Source: Globodera rostochiensis (Eukaryota > Nematoda > Chromadorea > Rhabditida > Heteroderidae). From it: 64,000 nucleotides of DNA. The stretch's first letter is position 1; every line of letters starts with the position of its first letter. The notes under the pieces were generated by a model. It had not been told where the DNA came from and searched no databases. It saw only the letters and a list, made by a program, of their open reading frames with translations. Below, in pieces: positions 13,074 through 25,262 of this stretch. Location: positions 5,935,456 to 5,999,455 of the forward strand of contig JAEVLN010000002.1 in the NCBI GenBank assembly GCA_018350325.1, in the 5' to 3' direction. A program made the position numbers and the translations under genes.

Positions 13074-14104
13074 ATTTTTTACTTTAGTATGATTTTTCTT
13101 ACGTTACTTTTTTGTTTTTTTATATTTTTGTTTTTTGAATTGGCGATCTTTGTTGTATTTTATACTTTAGGTTTATAAATCTGGAATTGAAAAATCAAAG
13201 TTTCTTGAAATGTGTAGAATTTTTTAAACAAATCTTCTGAGTTTTTTTTTTTTTTTTTAAATTTTATAATATTTTTGACTAAAAATATAATTAATGTATT
13301 TACTTCGTTTTCGTTTTGTTAAATGCTTTTAACTGTTTTATTTCCTAAAAAATATTGTTTAAATATTTTCAGTATGAATGATATGTAGTGCAAGTGGTGG
13401 GAACGGTCTTTGTTTTTATAAAATATTTAAAAATATTCTTTTCTGACCAATTCAAAATCTAATTTCGGGCAGATATAAAAAAATATCACAAATATGGGTG
13501 AAAAAAACGAAATATTAATTACTTAATAACCCGACTGGATTATACGATATAAGTTGTTTAAAATCAAAATTTTTGTTCGAAAGGTTTAGTATGAGACTTT
13601 TAACAAATAAAAAATAAATCCGGTGTCTCGACTTGTCGCCAGTGTTTTGCTGTTCCAACAATTTTGAACCTGTTCCTGTTCTGTTCTGAAATCTTAAGAC
13701 AGCCTATCTGTTCTGTTCCTGTTCTGTTCCGACCTCGAGAACAGAACAGGAACAGAACAGAGTAAACTGTTCTTAGACTGTTCCAAATTAAAAATTTTCC
13801 GAGTGAAATTCAGTCTGAAATTTTAATCGATGATTCATTGGTCAAAGTGTTCGTCACTTCCTAGTGATGCTCGAGACCTAACTTTAACAAGAGTTGCCCC
13901 CGAGACTCGAGAATTGACTCCCAAAAATCCTAGACATTTACCAAAATTTTTAATTTAGGTTTAAAATAGGTTTGTTCCCGACCCATTGGGGCGGGAAAAG
14001 GAGGTTGGGTTGGGGTTGATCATGTCGAGGGTCGGGGGCGACCCAATTTTGAGAATGGGGAGCAGCACTAATTCAAAATTTTTTGAGAATTCTGCTTTAC
14101 ATCA

Positions 14105-14136
14105 GGGGGGAGGGGGGGGGGGGGGGGGGGGGGGGG
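14105..14136 (+). repeat. Extreme G-run (25 consecutive G)
   Basis: Six Gs, an A, then 25 Gs, just before GTCGGCGGTGCCG. It is potentially quadruplex-forming and also a likely length-error site in the assembly. The proline and glycine runs in frames crossing it are artefacts of the G-run. Confidence 0.8.
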
Positions 14137-14405
14137 TCGGCGGTGCCGATAGGCGCCGCCGAGAAAATCTTTGAATTTTTGACTTAATTTGTAAAGGGAT
14201 TTGCAACCATTTTTTGAAGATTTTGATGGAATTGTTAAAGAAATGGTCTTGATTTTTAAAAACAAAACAAAAGGGTCCCCCTATGATTTTTTTCTCAATT
14301 TTAATGAAACAAATAAAAAATTTTTATGTCTTCAAAAAATATTAAATCTAAAATATTTTTAATTACCATCAAAGTTCGTAAAGAGAGAAAAAAATCATTT
14401 ACAAA

Positions 14406-14468
14406 GTAGGGGGTTCGAACCCACAGCCCCAGGCATCACATATCACTCACCATTACAACACACCAGGG
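14406..14468 (-). other. tRNA-derived fragment (B-box)
   Basis: On the minus strand this region has a perfect B-box-like T arm, GGGTTCGAACCC, downstream of a D-arm-like TGTAATGGTGAGTG. I could not fold a convincing complete cloverleaf with matching acceptor stem, so I call it a tRNA-derived pseudogene or SINE-type promoter, not a functional tRNA. Confidence 0.45.
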
Positions 14469-14497
14469 ATAAAGAATAAAAAAGGATTTCACTAGGA

Positions 14498-14562
14498 AAA
14501 GTTGAACCTTAGACAAAATTGAATCAAGGCACACAGTTTAACCACTGCGCCACGTGAGATCA
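14498..14562 (-). other. second tRNA-derived fragment (A-box and B-box)
   Basis: On the minus strand GTGGCGCAGTGGTTAA is a textbook A-box D arm and AAGGTTCAAC a partial B box, with about 65 bp overall. Acceptor-stem pairing is not evident. It lies about 30 bp from the preceding tRNA-like fragment inside the same inverted-repeat element. Confidence 0.5.
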
Positions 14563-15352
14563 TAATGAATCGTTGGAAAATTTCAAATATATTACTCAAT
14601 CAAGTTCAATTCTTCAATTTATACCCTGTACTAGCTTGGCCTGTTCTGTTCCTGTTCCAAGGATTTTGAATCTGTTCCTGTTCCTGTGCTGTTCTGAAAT
14701 CTTAGAACAGAACAGAACAGGAACAGAACACGCCAAGCTGGAACAGCAAAACACTGCTTGTCGTCCAGAAAAAATTGATGAATTACTCAAAAAATTTGAG
14801 CTTTGCCATTTGTATAGCAAAAAAAATTAATATTTATTTTTTAAGTATTTTGCATTTAAATTATTTTTATTTATTACTTTCAGTTAAACCCAAATTAACA
14901 AAGTTAACAAAGTATATTAATAAAAAAATTAAATATATTTTTTTATACAAAATTCCGCTTCCAACTTATTTTAGATTTTTGATCAAAAATTTTTTTAAAT
15001 TTTAATCTTGCGCAACTTATTTATGAAATTAACCATAAACATTTTAAAAAGACCTACATCAAATGTATAACAATAAAAAATAAATTTGCATTTGTTTTTT
15101 TATAAATTTATTTTAAGTATTATTTGTTTTTAAAATGATTAATTTCTGTTACATTCAAATTAATAATTAAATTTATTCATTAAATTTATGCTGTAATACA
15201 TATATCGGTTTATCGCGCGGCTTCGAAAAATAAGGCATGCTAAAAATAGAAAATGCTGCTAATTAACCTACAGCCTTCTGACCAGTCACACTGTTTGATG
15301 TGAACAAACCCAAAACTATTTGGGTCTTGGAACAACACACATTTTGTACATT

Positions 15353-16373
15353 TTTTGGTTCATTGTGGAATGGACGCCAATTATTCAATGTGAAAATGAA
15401 TGAATTGGTGTGGTTGGGCTGAGAAAGGTCAGTGCTCAGTGCCAATCGAAGGATGAGAGCGGGCGAATGGGAGGGGAGAGAGAAAGCAAAATGAAGATTA
15501 AGGCAGAGAGGGGAGGAGGGAGAGAATGCAGGGCAGAGAAAGAGGGGAACGAGAAAGCAAATTGATGATTAAGGCAGGGGGGGAGGGAAGAATGCATGGC
15601 AGAGAAAGAGGGGGAAGAGAAAGCAAAATGAAAGGGCAGAGAAAGAGGAGCAAAATGAAAGGGCAGAGAAGGAGGGGAAGAAAAAGCAAAATGAAAGGGC
15701 AGAGAAGGAGGGGAAGAGAAAGCAAACTTTTAATGAGTTTGCATAAAATTATTGGCACATAACTTCAAGGTTCAAAAAGTAATTACATTGGGAAAATTGA
15801 AAAAATATTTGAAAGTTTGTGCAAAATTGCAATGAAAAAGCGGGCGCTATCTTTGATGGAATTCTGGAGTCAAGAAATTTTCATTCCTGACAAGAAATAG
15901 AAAATTGGAAAGATATGATTTGGAACATTTGAACAGAGACGCGGACGTGCAATGAAACATTCAAAAAAATTTGTTGAAAATGTTTTGCAAAATGAATTAA
16001 TTTTGCAAAATTTGGAACCGCGCTTAACAGTTCTCTCTACCCCCTCCTTCTCTGCTATCATAATTTTCTATATTTCTTTGCTCTTACGTTTTTGCTTTCG
16101 CTTCCCCCTCCTCTCATCATTTTTTCTTTTCACTTTCTCTGTTCTCCCCATTTCACCGCTCTTATCAGGTCTCTTTCTCATTTCGATTGGCACAGGACAT
16201 TGATTTACCTAAAAACATTTGAAAACAATTCTTTAACTGAATGTTCAACTCTTCTTTTGTTGTTTTTATAATATCTTCCTCTTCCTTACCCTACGCACCA
16301 CCACACCAATTCATCCATTCATTCATTGATTCAACATCCAATAGTTGGCGTTCATTCCAAAATGAACCAAAGA
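15353..16373. mobile_element. Foldback-type element with purine-rich core
   Basis: The left arm (TTTGGTTCATTGTGGAATGG, GAATGAATTGGTGTGG) and right arm (inverse of GGTTCATTTTGGAATGAACG...GAATTGGTGTGGTGG) face each other across ~1 kb. The left interior is a GA-rich array and the right interior a CT-rich tract, so the arms can pair over a long distance. It has no coding content. A solo half occurs at 2270-2455. Confidence 0.6.
15470..15730 (+). repeat. Purine-rich tandem array
   Basis: Imperfect tandem copies of a ~20-40 bp unit containing GGGCAGAGAAAGAGGGGAAG and AGCAAAATGAAAG. Open frames on both strands here (K/R/G/E-rich on +, L/P/S-rich on -) are repeat artefacts. Confidence 0.8.
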
Positions 16374-16399
16374 TAGCGAAGCGTGATTTTACCCTTTTA

Positions 16400-19300
16400 T
16401 TGTTGATAGAAATAATTTACTACTAATTTAATTTGGACTGATGCTTAAATTTTAAAACCCGTAGGTAATTTGGTAAATTGCTGGTAATTGGTGGTTTTAT
16501 TGCGTTCGAATCTACGAATTATTCAAATTTGCCTTAAGTATTTTGGTTTTTACCAAAAAAGCGTCATTTCTTAAATGCATACCTAAATCTTATTTTGCCA
16601 AAATTTTCACATGAAAATCATTTATAAAATACTACTTTAATTTAAATCTTTCAATGGAACAACACCAAGCAGATTGGATGGTTTTTGATACGCCGATAAA
16701 GCGGCTTTTGAAAATTTATAAAATTTTTGGTGATCATAGATTCTAGAAACGAAATTACCCATATCATATATCAATTGACTCCTCTCAAAGCCTAACGCAC
16801 GAATCTAAAATTAAAAATACTTTTAATTTTGGCTGTTACGAGCATCTTGCCCTCAATGAAAACATATATAAATTAGTCCCAAATTTTACAAAATTATTTA
16901 TTTTAAATTTTAGATGTTCCACAGCTTCTCTGCCAACTTTCTAAGGAATTGTTTGTCCGAAATTTACCATTAATGTTATTACCACGAATAAATACTACTT
17001 TTTTTAAATTGCAAAAAATAATTTTATTATCCCAAATCAAAAAAAAAGTTTCATAAAAATATCTAAAAAACAAAATCAAATAACCCACGCAATTACGCCA
17101 CACTTCGGTGACCAGCAGCAAATTTATCTCAAAGTAATAATAAAAAAACTTTTAAATTAACGTTTTACGACGACTGAAATTTAAAAATTTAAAAAAGACT
17201 CATTTTTAAAAGCATTGATTAAGATAATCGTATGGCAACTTAATAAATTCAAATTAAATGGCATCAAAATAAAATATGTAAAAGAAAATAAACATAATTT
17301 AATAAACGTCAAAATTATATAAAAACGATAAAGAACTTAACTTGAAATAGGACTAATTTTGATTTATTAATAATTACAAAATAATTTAAGTCAAAAATAA
17401 GAAAGGCATAAAAACTGTAAAAAATATATAATTATAAAAATATTAGATTTAATAACTTATTTTAAATGTTGAGGCAATCTATTAACTCAAACAATCGTGA
17501 ATAAGAAAACAGTTTCCAAAATTAAAAATGCTATTTCCAGAATGACAATGAATTTTAATTGCTTTCTAAATAATTGCACCAACGACGTCGAAATACTAAA
17601 GTTATAATCGATAATCGCTAATTTACAAGATTAATTTATTTTTAAATAAAAAACTATCGATTATATTTAGAAATATTTTATTTAAAAACAAAAGCTAAAA
17701 ATAGACAATAATTAATTATACATCTAAAATAGCAGTAAGATAAAATCAAGCAAAATATTACATATTGTTCTAATGGAATGTAATTATCTTATAAAAATTA
17801 TAATTTATAAAAACAATAAATATAATCTAAGGCTGAAAAATTGGCAATTTAGCATAATGATTGTAAAATATTTGAGTCAAAAAATGTTTAGTCTATTTCC
17901 CAACAAAATGTTTTAAACAAAAAAAATTAAATAAATAAATTTAGATTAAAATCATCACTAGCAATAATGCAATTAACCTTAAGTTTTTAATTTACAGAAT
18001 TAGAAAAAAAATAAATTTACTGCAATTCCAAATAAATGCAATAATATACTTTATTAATTAATTTGTTTTTTGTTCGCTATAAAAGTATTTTTTTATAATT
18101 TAAACTGATATAAAAAACTATTGTCAGAAAAAAATACTTAGATTCTATTTTATTAAAAATTTAACAACTGCGTGATGCAATTTTTCTACTACAGTAAGTG
18201 GAGCCAAACCATTGGGAGCGTAGTCCAAGGCTGGCCTCACAAGCCAAACAGAGTGCAGGCAACAGAAATGGTAAAATATTCACCAACAGTCACACAACAA
18301 AAAACTATTCACTAATTTAAAAAAAATTTTTTAAATTATTTTTGGTAAATTAAACAACTAAACTAGTTAATAAAAAGACAAAACGTGTTTTCCCCACTTT
18401 GGTTATTCAAACGCAACAAATACCAAAACAATAATAAAATAATTCTAAAATTGAATTTTTTAAAATTAAGTAAAAGGCTTTTAACTATAAAATTAAAAAA
18501 ATATCGAAGAAGCAGTGGGCTGCGTCCCGATAAAAAGAGCGTTATTTTAAAAACTAATTGAATTTCGAACTATGATGATATCATACTGTAAAAAATAAAA
18601 AATGATTTGATAAAAAAATAAGATATCTATCTGTTGCACAGTTTTTTTGCTACAAATAATATGAAAGAATACCAACAAAATGAATTTCCTCATAAAAATA
18701 TAAACATCTAATTTAGTTAAAACAAACTTTGTTAAATAATATAACCAAATATTGTACCACAGTATGTGGACCATTGTTGTGATTAAGGACAAACTACCGT
18801 GCAAAATAAGCAATTTATTATAAACAACATTATAAATTTAAAACAATGCATGTGGAAAAAGGCAAAACAGTTGCACAAAATGTGAAATTAACGATTTGGC
18901 TGAATCCAGCCTTCATTCAGGATGTCGTGGCGTGGTGCGTCCGGTGAACTACATAAAAACGGATGAAAGCGTGATTCATAAGTTATTATAAAAACAAACA
19001 TTCAAATATTGATAAAAGGGCATTTAGTCCGATTGCAAAGAATTCAATGTCCTCCTCAATACATTTTCAAAGACAGGCAACGATACAATTAAATTACTGC
19101 AAAATGTACACGCAACGACGCAACAATATAAAAAATTAAAGAGAAATATGAAAGAATCGTCTCTGATAAACAGTAGGGCAAAAAAAAAAGACAAATATTC
19201 AATACGTAATCTTAGCAAATGATGAAATAAATATAGATATAATTTAATAAAAGCATCGGTTCTGTAAAACTAATACCGGCCATGTTGGAGGCACTTTTGG

Positions 19301-21440
19301 ACGGTGCCATAAAGCTTGAATTTTGAAATTTAAACTTATTAATATCTAACCAATAATAATCAATGCTAATATATTTTTAAATCGTAATTTAAAGTCCTTA
19401 TCACTGAGAGGATCCTGATTTCATACAAAAAATAGAGACAAATATTAACAACCTATTAAAATCTAACCAATAATAATTATTGTTACGACCTAATAAATTA
19501 TAATTATTTTATTTCAGCTAAAAACTTCTAATTTTATAACAAAAACTTATAAATATAAAATGCCACCCACACAGATATTTATTTGAAGGTTTCTAAAAAG
19601 TTTATAAAACTCTTCTTTTAAGATAATACAAATAAGCATTTTTAATGCGCAAAAAAAAATTCTTATAAAAATGGTTTATACAGGAATTATTTAAAATAAT
19701 AATATTTGAATAACATACTTAATAAATTTTCACTGACAAATTATTTCACAAAAACGTTCCACTTTTGTCTGAAAAAACAAATGTTAAAAAATAATTATTG
19801 AATAATTGGCTTGCTTTTTCAAAAAAAAAAAAATGAACTCATTAATTTTAAAGACCAATTGTAAGTCCGAATACCAGAGCATTTTTCTTTATTCTCAAAT
19901 GATCATTTAAAATAGAACAAACTCGAATAAAGAAAACAAAATATTATATTAACAAAGAAACAATTTAATAAATTGAATTCCCTAATTATTAACATAACAT
20001 AAAGTGTTAAACCCAACATCACCGTCAAGTTGAAAAAAAGTGGAGAGTTATTTAGTTGTTTGTATCCCCATTCAACATACCAACACATAAAGAATTCATT
20101 ATCTTAAAATCGCAGGTAAAATTAATTGACGATCATATGTATTGAAGTAATAAAGTTTGAAGTTAATAAATATAATACAATGAAATAAGTAATAACGATC
20201 TTCGTTACTTCTCTATATAAAAAATGTATTATAGGTAACTAGTTAAAATTCAGATTTTACATATATTTTCTAGCATAAAATAGTAATAACAATTAATTTT
20301 TACTAAAATATTTCCAAGCATAAAATTACAATAGATAAGAATAATTAACGAAATTATGCGATAAAGTACGCGCATTAATTAAAGCAATTTTTTGATTAAG
20401 TGCGATAAGGAGAGACGACTGCTAAAATTACGTTTCATGTGCCCGGCATGGACTATTTGGAAATTAATAAAGATATTCATCAAAATATGAACTGATTTTT
20501 TAATCTGTATAAAATCTTGCTATATACACGGTGCATAAATATATAATTAATCGCTACAAAGGATAAACTAATTCCTTTGTTGTGTAGCCTACCGAGGAAT
20601 CACGAATGGGTTCTGAGTGAAGATGTCAGGCCGTCGAATATGTGGCAGAATTCACAAATCTTTTTAAAATTTTATGGCATTGCCAATTTGATTTTCGTAT
20701 AATCAATCAGTTGAAAAAAAACAATAAATAATTAAGCGGCAGTACCTATTATATTGCTAATGTTTACCACTTATATGGTTACAAAAACCAAAACCAATAT
20801 TAAACCTAAAGACTAAAAACTATAAGTGAGTGCCGGACAATTAAAACCAATACTTAAAACACATTTTTTACACTATAAAACGATTAAGGTTAATTTAAGA
20901 AGATGACCAGGAAAATAATATTTATAATTTAAAAATTCGCCTCCGGGTCTTAATTACAAGCAATTTCGTATTGGTTAAAGCTTAAATTTTATGTTTGTGG
21001 CAATATTTTAGGCCTTATCACCCCCGTAAAGTACACGTCCTTCCACCCAAAAAGTGGCTAATATTAAACGATTTGTTCCCTCCCGATAAATATACGCCCA
21101 AATCAATTCGCCCTTCAATCATCGTTTATAACAAATTTATAAAAAAATGTCTACCTTAATCGGTATAAACAAAAGATATACATTCAACGGTATTTGTGGC
21201 AAAATTCTAAATTTTTCGAATCAAAACAACAGCCAGAGAAAGTATTGATCAATATAATGGAACCAATAAAATCAAATGTAATTTTTAAATTAAAGGTTTT
21301 GAAGTGATAAAATAATATTTTTAAATAAAAACAACAGAAATAAATCTTCAAGTTTACATACGGTATGCCTTTGCTATTCCTAGCGTTTGAGGTTGCGTCA
21401 ATTCTACAATGACAAGCTCCAAAAACAATAATTAAAAAAT
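16400..21440. other. A-rich stretch with exon-like islands, no established gene
   Basis: From about 16.9 kb the + strand changes from T-rich to A-rich. Protein-like islands include minus 18145-18277 (open to a stop, containing ALDYAPNGLAPLTVVEKLHH), minus near 18895-18955 (containing HDILNEGWIQPNR) and minus 19278-19312 (an ATG frame reading MAPSKSASNMA up to a possible donor). On + there is 21010-21159, listed separately. I cannot link them into a gene or name a family. Confidence 0.3.
21010..21159 (+). other. Unrecognised protein-like open frame
   Basis: About 49 codons open after a TTTTAG-like site, with unusually varied composition for this AT-rich region (it contains KVHVLPPKKWLILNDLFPPD). 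It has no start codon of its own and ends at TAA. It could be an exon or a relic of one. Family unknown. Confidence 0.3.
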
Positions 21441-21444
21441 AAGG

Positions 21445-21707
21445 AAAATTATTAATTACGCCATGTATTTTTTAAATAATTTAGCCAAAATCTAACGATA
21501 TTTCTTGATTTTCATTAAAAATAAGTTGAATGCTAGGAGTGTTTGGGTTTTATTAAAAAATTGATCAGGAGACACAATAACTTAAATGCAAATATTATTT
21601 TAAGAAATGAGAAAAAATGGTAGATGAAGCCATTGATAAATGGCTCGTAAACCCCCAGTTAGAAAACAAAAAAAAACAATATAATAATAATACTTAATTT
21701 AAGGATA
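21445..21707 (+). repeat. 263-bp direct repeat flanking the Maverick (left copy)
   Basis: By eye this is base-for-base identical to 38516-38778. It ends 48 bp before the left inverted repeat. Mavericks normally leave 5-6 bp target duplications. No such short duplication is visible here, and this 263-bp copy takes its place. The 48-bp spacer (21708-21755) has no partner on the right. Confidence 0.9.
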
Positions 21708-21755
21708 GTAGTTACTATCTTCCATTTCACCGGATTACGGTAGCCGCCCCATACC

Positions 21756-22292
21756 TATGGAGGGGGGGGGGCGCCAATTGAGCGCCAGCCAGCCAAGTGA
21801 GCGCCGGCCATCTGAGGCCCAGCCAAGTGAGTCCTAAAGCCAAAACCTATTGGCAGGGGCCTGCGCGACTTTATGCAAATTTTTGTACTGCGCGACCCTC
21901 TCGCGCACCTGGCTCGCGCACCTGCGCGAGATTATGCAAATTTCGACTGCGCGACTTTATTTAATATTTATATTTTATTTTTTTTTTTTTTTTTTTACCT
22001 GCGCGAGTCACTCGCGCACCCTGCGCGACTTTTTTTAATTATTTAAATTTAAATTTTGAATTTTTGACTGCGCGAGATTTCAAATATTCTTAAAATTATT
22101 TTTTAATCAAATAAAATCATTTTCATCCCGAGGGATTTGAACTTTCGCTCGTCGGTCGTCGAACCTCGCACACTAACCACTTGGCCACAGCTTCATTGCG
22201 AGAAAGGGAATATAATTCGCCTATAAGCCAAAAATTTCCCAAAAATTCTTTTAACGCATTTTTTTCATTTATTTCTTTTAAATAAATATTTT
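21756..22292 (+). repeat. Maverick left terminal inverted repeat
   Basis: Matches the reverse complement of 37971-38515 throughout, with scattered substitutions and an indel-rich T-tract at about 21975-21996. The outer 100 bp has repeats of GCGCCAGCC/AGCCAAGTGAG. The middle has many CTGCGCGA / TCGCGCA words separated by AT spacers. The inner part contains a tRNA-derived segment. Confidence 0.92.
22124..22196 (-). other. tRNA-derived segment inside left TIR
   Basis: On the minus strand it has an A box, TGGCCAAGTGGTTAGTG, and a B box, AGTTCAAATCCC, spaced as in a tRNA gene. The acceptor and T stems do not pair properly, so this is more likely a tRNA-derived pol III promoter or pseudogene than a functional tRNA. 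The A box resembles class II (Ser/Leu) tRNA D arms. Confidence 0.55.
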
Positions 22293-22639
22293 AAAAATAA
22301 GAGTAATCATTTAAAAAGCCCCAGATTTAAATAATAATAATAATTATAAGCGTAAAAATAAATTCTAAATTTTGCCCAAAAATAAAAATAAAAAACTTTG
22401 GCAAGTTTTAGCGACAAGATTAATTTGTTTTGGTCAAATATTTGAAAGGGATTTGTATAGAAAAACATATAAAAAATTGCGCGCCAATTTTATTTTGAAT
22501 CTTTTGAAGTGGATTTCTCGATTTGATTGATGAGTTTCTATTTTTAGCTTTTAAATTCAAATAAAAAGGGGCTGCTTGAGAGTTTGTCCAAACTTGCCAT
22601 TTTACTTTACGATTGGGCTTTAGCCAGCTTTTAAAAATA

Positions 22640-23158
22640 ATGGCAGCTTTGCAAGACGACGACCTGCCACCAATTTTGGATGGGCCCTTTAGCCCTGCGC
22701 GGAATGAAGGACCAGCAGAAACAAACTACAGCGACGGCGTCAAACCTTTTCGCCTTGCCGACTGCTTGCAGATTCTCGAAAGGGTTGCGAGGGATTATGA
22801 CTGCATATACCCGCTGCCGAAACTCGGGTCTGGCAAGTTTTTTGGGCGTTTATATTTGAATTTTAGCACTAAACGGGACCATCACGTGGGCTGCTGTTTG
22901 CTGATCCGTTCTTTGAGCTCTGCGAATCGGCTGTACATATTCGAGTGGCAGGAGTGTATTGAGGTTGTAATAAAAAACTTTAATAAAATTAAATTTAAAC
23001 TTTAGCTGAAAGGTCATCTTGAAATGGAGGATGGATCGAGCAAGCGGGTCCTGCACGAATTTTACGAAAAATACGACTCCCTTGAGGGCTTCAACCGATT
23101 TCTGCGGGAGTGTCTGTTTAACTTTTTCTATCTGTTGTATTCCGCAGTGGAAGATTAA
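22640..23158 (+). CDS. Maverick accessory protein, function unknown
   Basis: Two exons, 22640-22963 and 23006-23158, with a 42-bp GT-AG intron in phase 0, encode 158 residues. The ATG at 22640 is chosen over an upstream in-frame TTG. The protein begins acidic and proline-rich (MAALQDDDLPPILDGPF), then looks globular, with aromatic-rich segments and an acidic/basic helical C-terminus. It has no zinc-binding cluster, membrane segment or motif I recognise. It is the only rightward gene at the left end, 14 bp from the convergent protease gene, next to the left TIR. Codon use and GC content match the other Maverick genes, so it is probably a real cargo or virion gene. Confidence 0.7.
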
Positions 23159-23172
23159 TTTTTTCAAAATAT

Positions 23173-23658
23173 TTATTGCAATTTGTTTGTTACAAAAGCA
23201 TAAACAAATTCATCGGGCCTATTTGAGCGATTAAACATTTGCATAACAACTTCAAAATCAAAGCCAAGTGACATAAAATAAATAAAACTGATTACATAAT
23301 GACCACAAACATTAGAAAAAATTGATTGAAATATTCTTTTATTAAAATAAATTTTCTTATATTTATCTGCCAAATATTTTTTAATCACAGAGTTGGGCAT
23401 TTCGCCATAAGAATCAAAAAAATAAGCCTCAGTTGGCGACTTGGCCCAAATCGCGCACCAGTGTGAGCCGGGTCTGCCAGCTCTGTCCTTAATATAAAAT
23501 TATTAAAAAACAATTTTGCAAAATATTACCAAATTAACAATCAGGCTGCAGGGGAATCTTGTACACTCTGGCAGGCAATCCGAAGGGAAGGTGCCCATAA
23601 AAAATCGCCTTGTCGCTACATTTTCAAACAGAATCTTGTCGATGAGCCGGTTGTCCAT
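23173..23658 (-). CDS. PRO: Maverick cysteine protease (adenain/Ulp1-like)
   Basis: Exons 23658-23530 and 23487-23173 (42-bp intron, phase 0) encode 147 residues. The catalytic set is readable: His in PGSHW (about residue 52), Asp in FFDSYG (about 68), Gln about 97 and the nucleophile Cys in SNVCGHY (about 104). This order and spacing define the C5/C48-like clan of adenovirus and Maverick maturation proteases. The N-terminal RRFFMGTFPSDCLP stretch is typical of the Maverick version. It likely cleaves capsid precursors during virion maturation. It lies downstream of the major capsid gene in the leftward block. At 147 residues it is short but contains all catalytic elements. Confidence 0.9.
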
Positions 23659-23859
23659 TTTGGCGCCGAATTCTCCTCTCTCGCAGGAACAAATAAAATC
23701 CAACAGCTGCAGCCCCTGCAGTCCCAAACAAATAGAGAATGCAGAGTGCAAAGTGTATTGGCGACTTCTCGATCACCTCCGGAAAACAAAGAACAACCCC
23801 CTCGCGCGGGGAAGAGGCCATTTGAATAATATTTTCCAAGGAGTAATTGTTGTTGTTGT

Positions 23860-25251
23860 TCATAAGGACAGGTCACTTGTAATTGATCTATTACGATCAA
23901 TTAGAATGAGCCCGTCCGCCTCTCCGTAGGCTATTAAAGTGACGCCCTCAGGGGGAACAGGTTCGGAAAATCGAATGTTCACCGCAGTGCATCCCTCCTT
24001 GATCAGCTCAAAGCCAGGCGAGTCTTCTTGCGAGTTGGTCATTTGGAAGACATAAAGACAAAAAGCCGTCTTGAACATGCTGTAGCTGAGGCCATTGCTT
24101 TCGGTTGTACAAGCAAGGCCGAGGTGTTCCTGCGCGTCATGATAGGCCCTTGCATAATTGTTATTTTTGTAGTCCAAATTGTAGGGGTATTGGGGGTATG
24201 TTCTGCCAGAGGCCGTCAGTTCAATGTCCCTAACCTAAAAAGGGAGCAAACGGTTCAGCAAGTTTTTAATTGTTTCTTACGTTATGGTGGTTAAAGAAAA
24301 AGGGGTTCTTTTGTTTATGGCCAATGTAGTTCTGGTTGGCGACTAGCCCGATGATGACCCTTCTTGGCACTTCCTCCGTGAACAAATTGGCAGAAAAGTC
24401 GTATCGGCCCCCGGTAATGAACAGGGACTTCATAAACGATTTGCGAATCCCAAATCTGGCCGGTTCAACATCCAGCTTCCTTGCAATGTCCAAACTTAGC
24501 CCATCCATCAGATCGACAGTTTTCACAATCAGCCGGCAGTCGACAATTTCCAAAACAAATTTATCTTTTTCCTTTTCTTGGTGCAGCATAAAATCGTCAG
24601 ACTGCAGCGCGAGCTCAATGTCAATCTCGACATTGCTAATCATATACAAGTCTTGGTTGAATATGTCGGCACTCAGCTTGCTGATAGTTTGATAGGCTTT
24701 GCTTTCAGCCAACGGCTTCCTTCGCTTATCATTGGCCTTAGAAAGGTCAGTATCGCGAAAATAGCCCGCCACCCCAAAATAGGCGTCCTTTGCAGCAACC
24801 GGATAACTGAGTTCCGTGTCGAGGTACACCTTGTAGCTGTACAACTGGTTGGAGTCGTACACCTCTCGCTGGTTGATATGCACTTTCAAGTTTCGGATGA
24901 ACGTCGCCCCGGGCATTTGGATTAGCCCAACTGAGTCAGACGAGCCAAGATTACTAGGCAACCCATCTTCGGCAATCTTTTTGATCTTAAACTCGGTGGC
25001 CACAAAGACCTTGCTGAGGTCAATGTAGCTGGTTATTGGGTGAATCTAAATTTGATTGGCGATGGAATAGGCAAAGACAAAATTTAATCGATTACCTTAA
25101 AATGGAAAGGCCTAGAGCTTATCGGGTTCAAAGTCAAATACTCCCTGTAGCTTGAGTTTGACACTGCGCAGTTTGTTGGGGGAGTTGTAAAAAAGTCCAG
25201 CCCAGCATTTGCCACTTCCGCACTCGCAACATCCACTTTTTTATACAACAT
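23860..25251 (-). CDS. MCP: Maverick major capsid protein (double jelly-roll)
   Basis: Three exons, 25251-25096, 25045-24281 and 24234-23860 (introns of 50 and 46 bp, all GT-AG, phase 0), give 431 residues. The N-terminal FFTTPPTN...EYLTLNPISS and the ITSYIDLSKVFV segment match the start of nematode Maverick capsid proteins (F54H12.2 type). So do the HKQKNPFFFNHHN block before exon 3 and the C-terminal GVTLIAYGEADGLILIDRNR. Structural work on the family predicts a double jelly-roll subunit forming the icosahedral shell. Start: first ATG after the preceding gene, 11 bp beyond its stop codon. No frame break, so it is apparently functional. Confidence 0.93.
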
Positions 25252-25262
25252 TTGGTGAACAA

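Larger units (their letters stand above)
13640..14756. mobile_element. Mutator-like non-autonomous inverted-repeat element
   Basis: The termini are inverted: CAGTGTTTTGCTGTTCC on the left and GGAACAGCAAAACACTG on the right. Each continues into arrays of GAACAG/CTGTTC words. The flanks carry a near-perfect duplication of about 8-9 bp (CTTGTCGCC on the left, CTTGTCGTC on the right), the size typical of Mutator-like elements. The interior holds a G-run, the GTCGGCGGTGCCGATAGG repeat and two tRNA-like fragments, but no transposase that I can read. It is therefore non-autonomous. Confidence 0.7.

Noticed and set aside
15498..15762. Long K/R/G-rich (+) and L/P/S-rich (-) open frames
   Set aside because: They are translations of a purine-rich tandem array in two frames, with no codon-level signal.
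22124..22196. Functional tRNA gene in the TIR
   Set aside because: A and B boxes are present, but acceptor and T stems do not pair and the anticodon arm differs between the two TIR copies.
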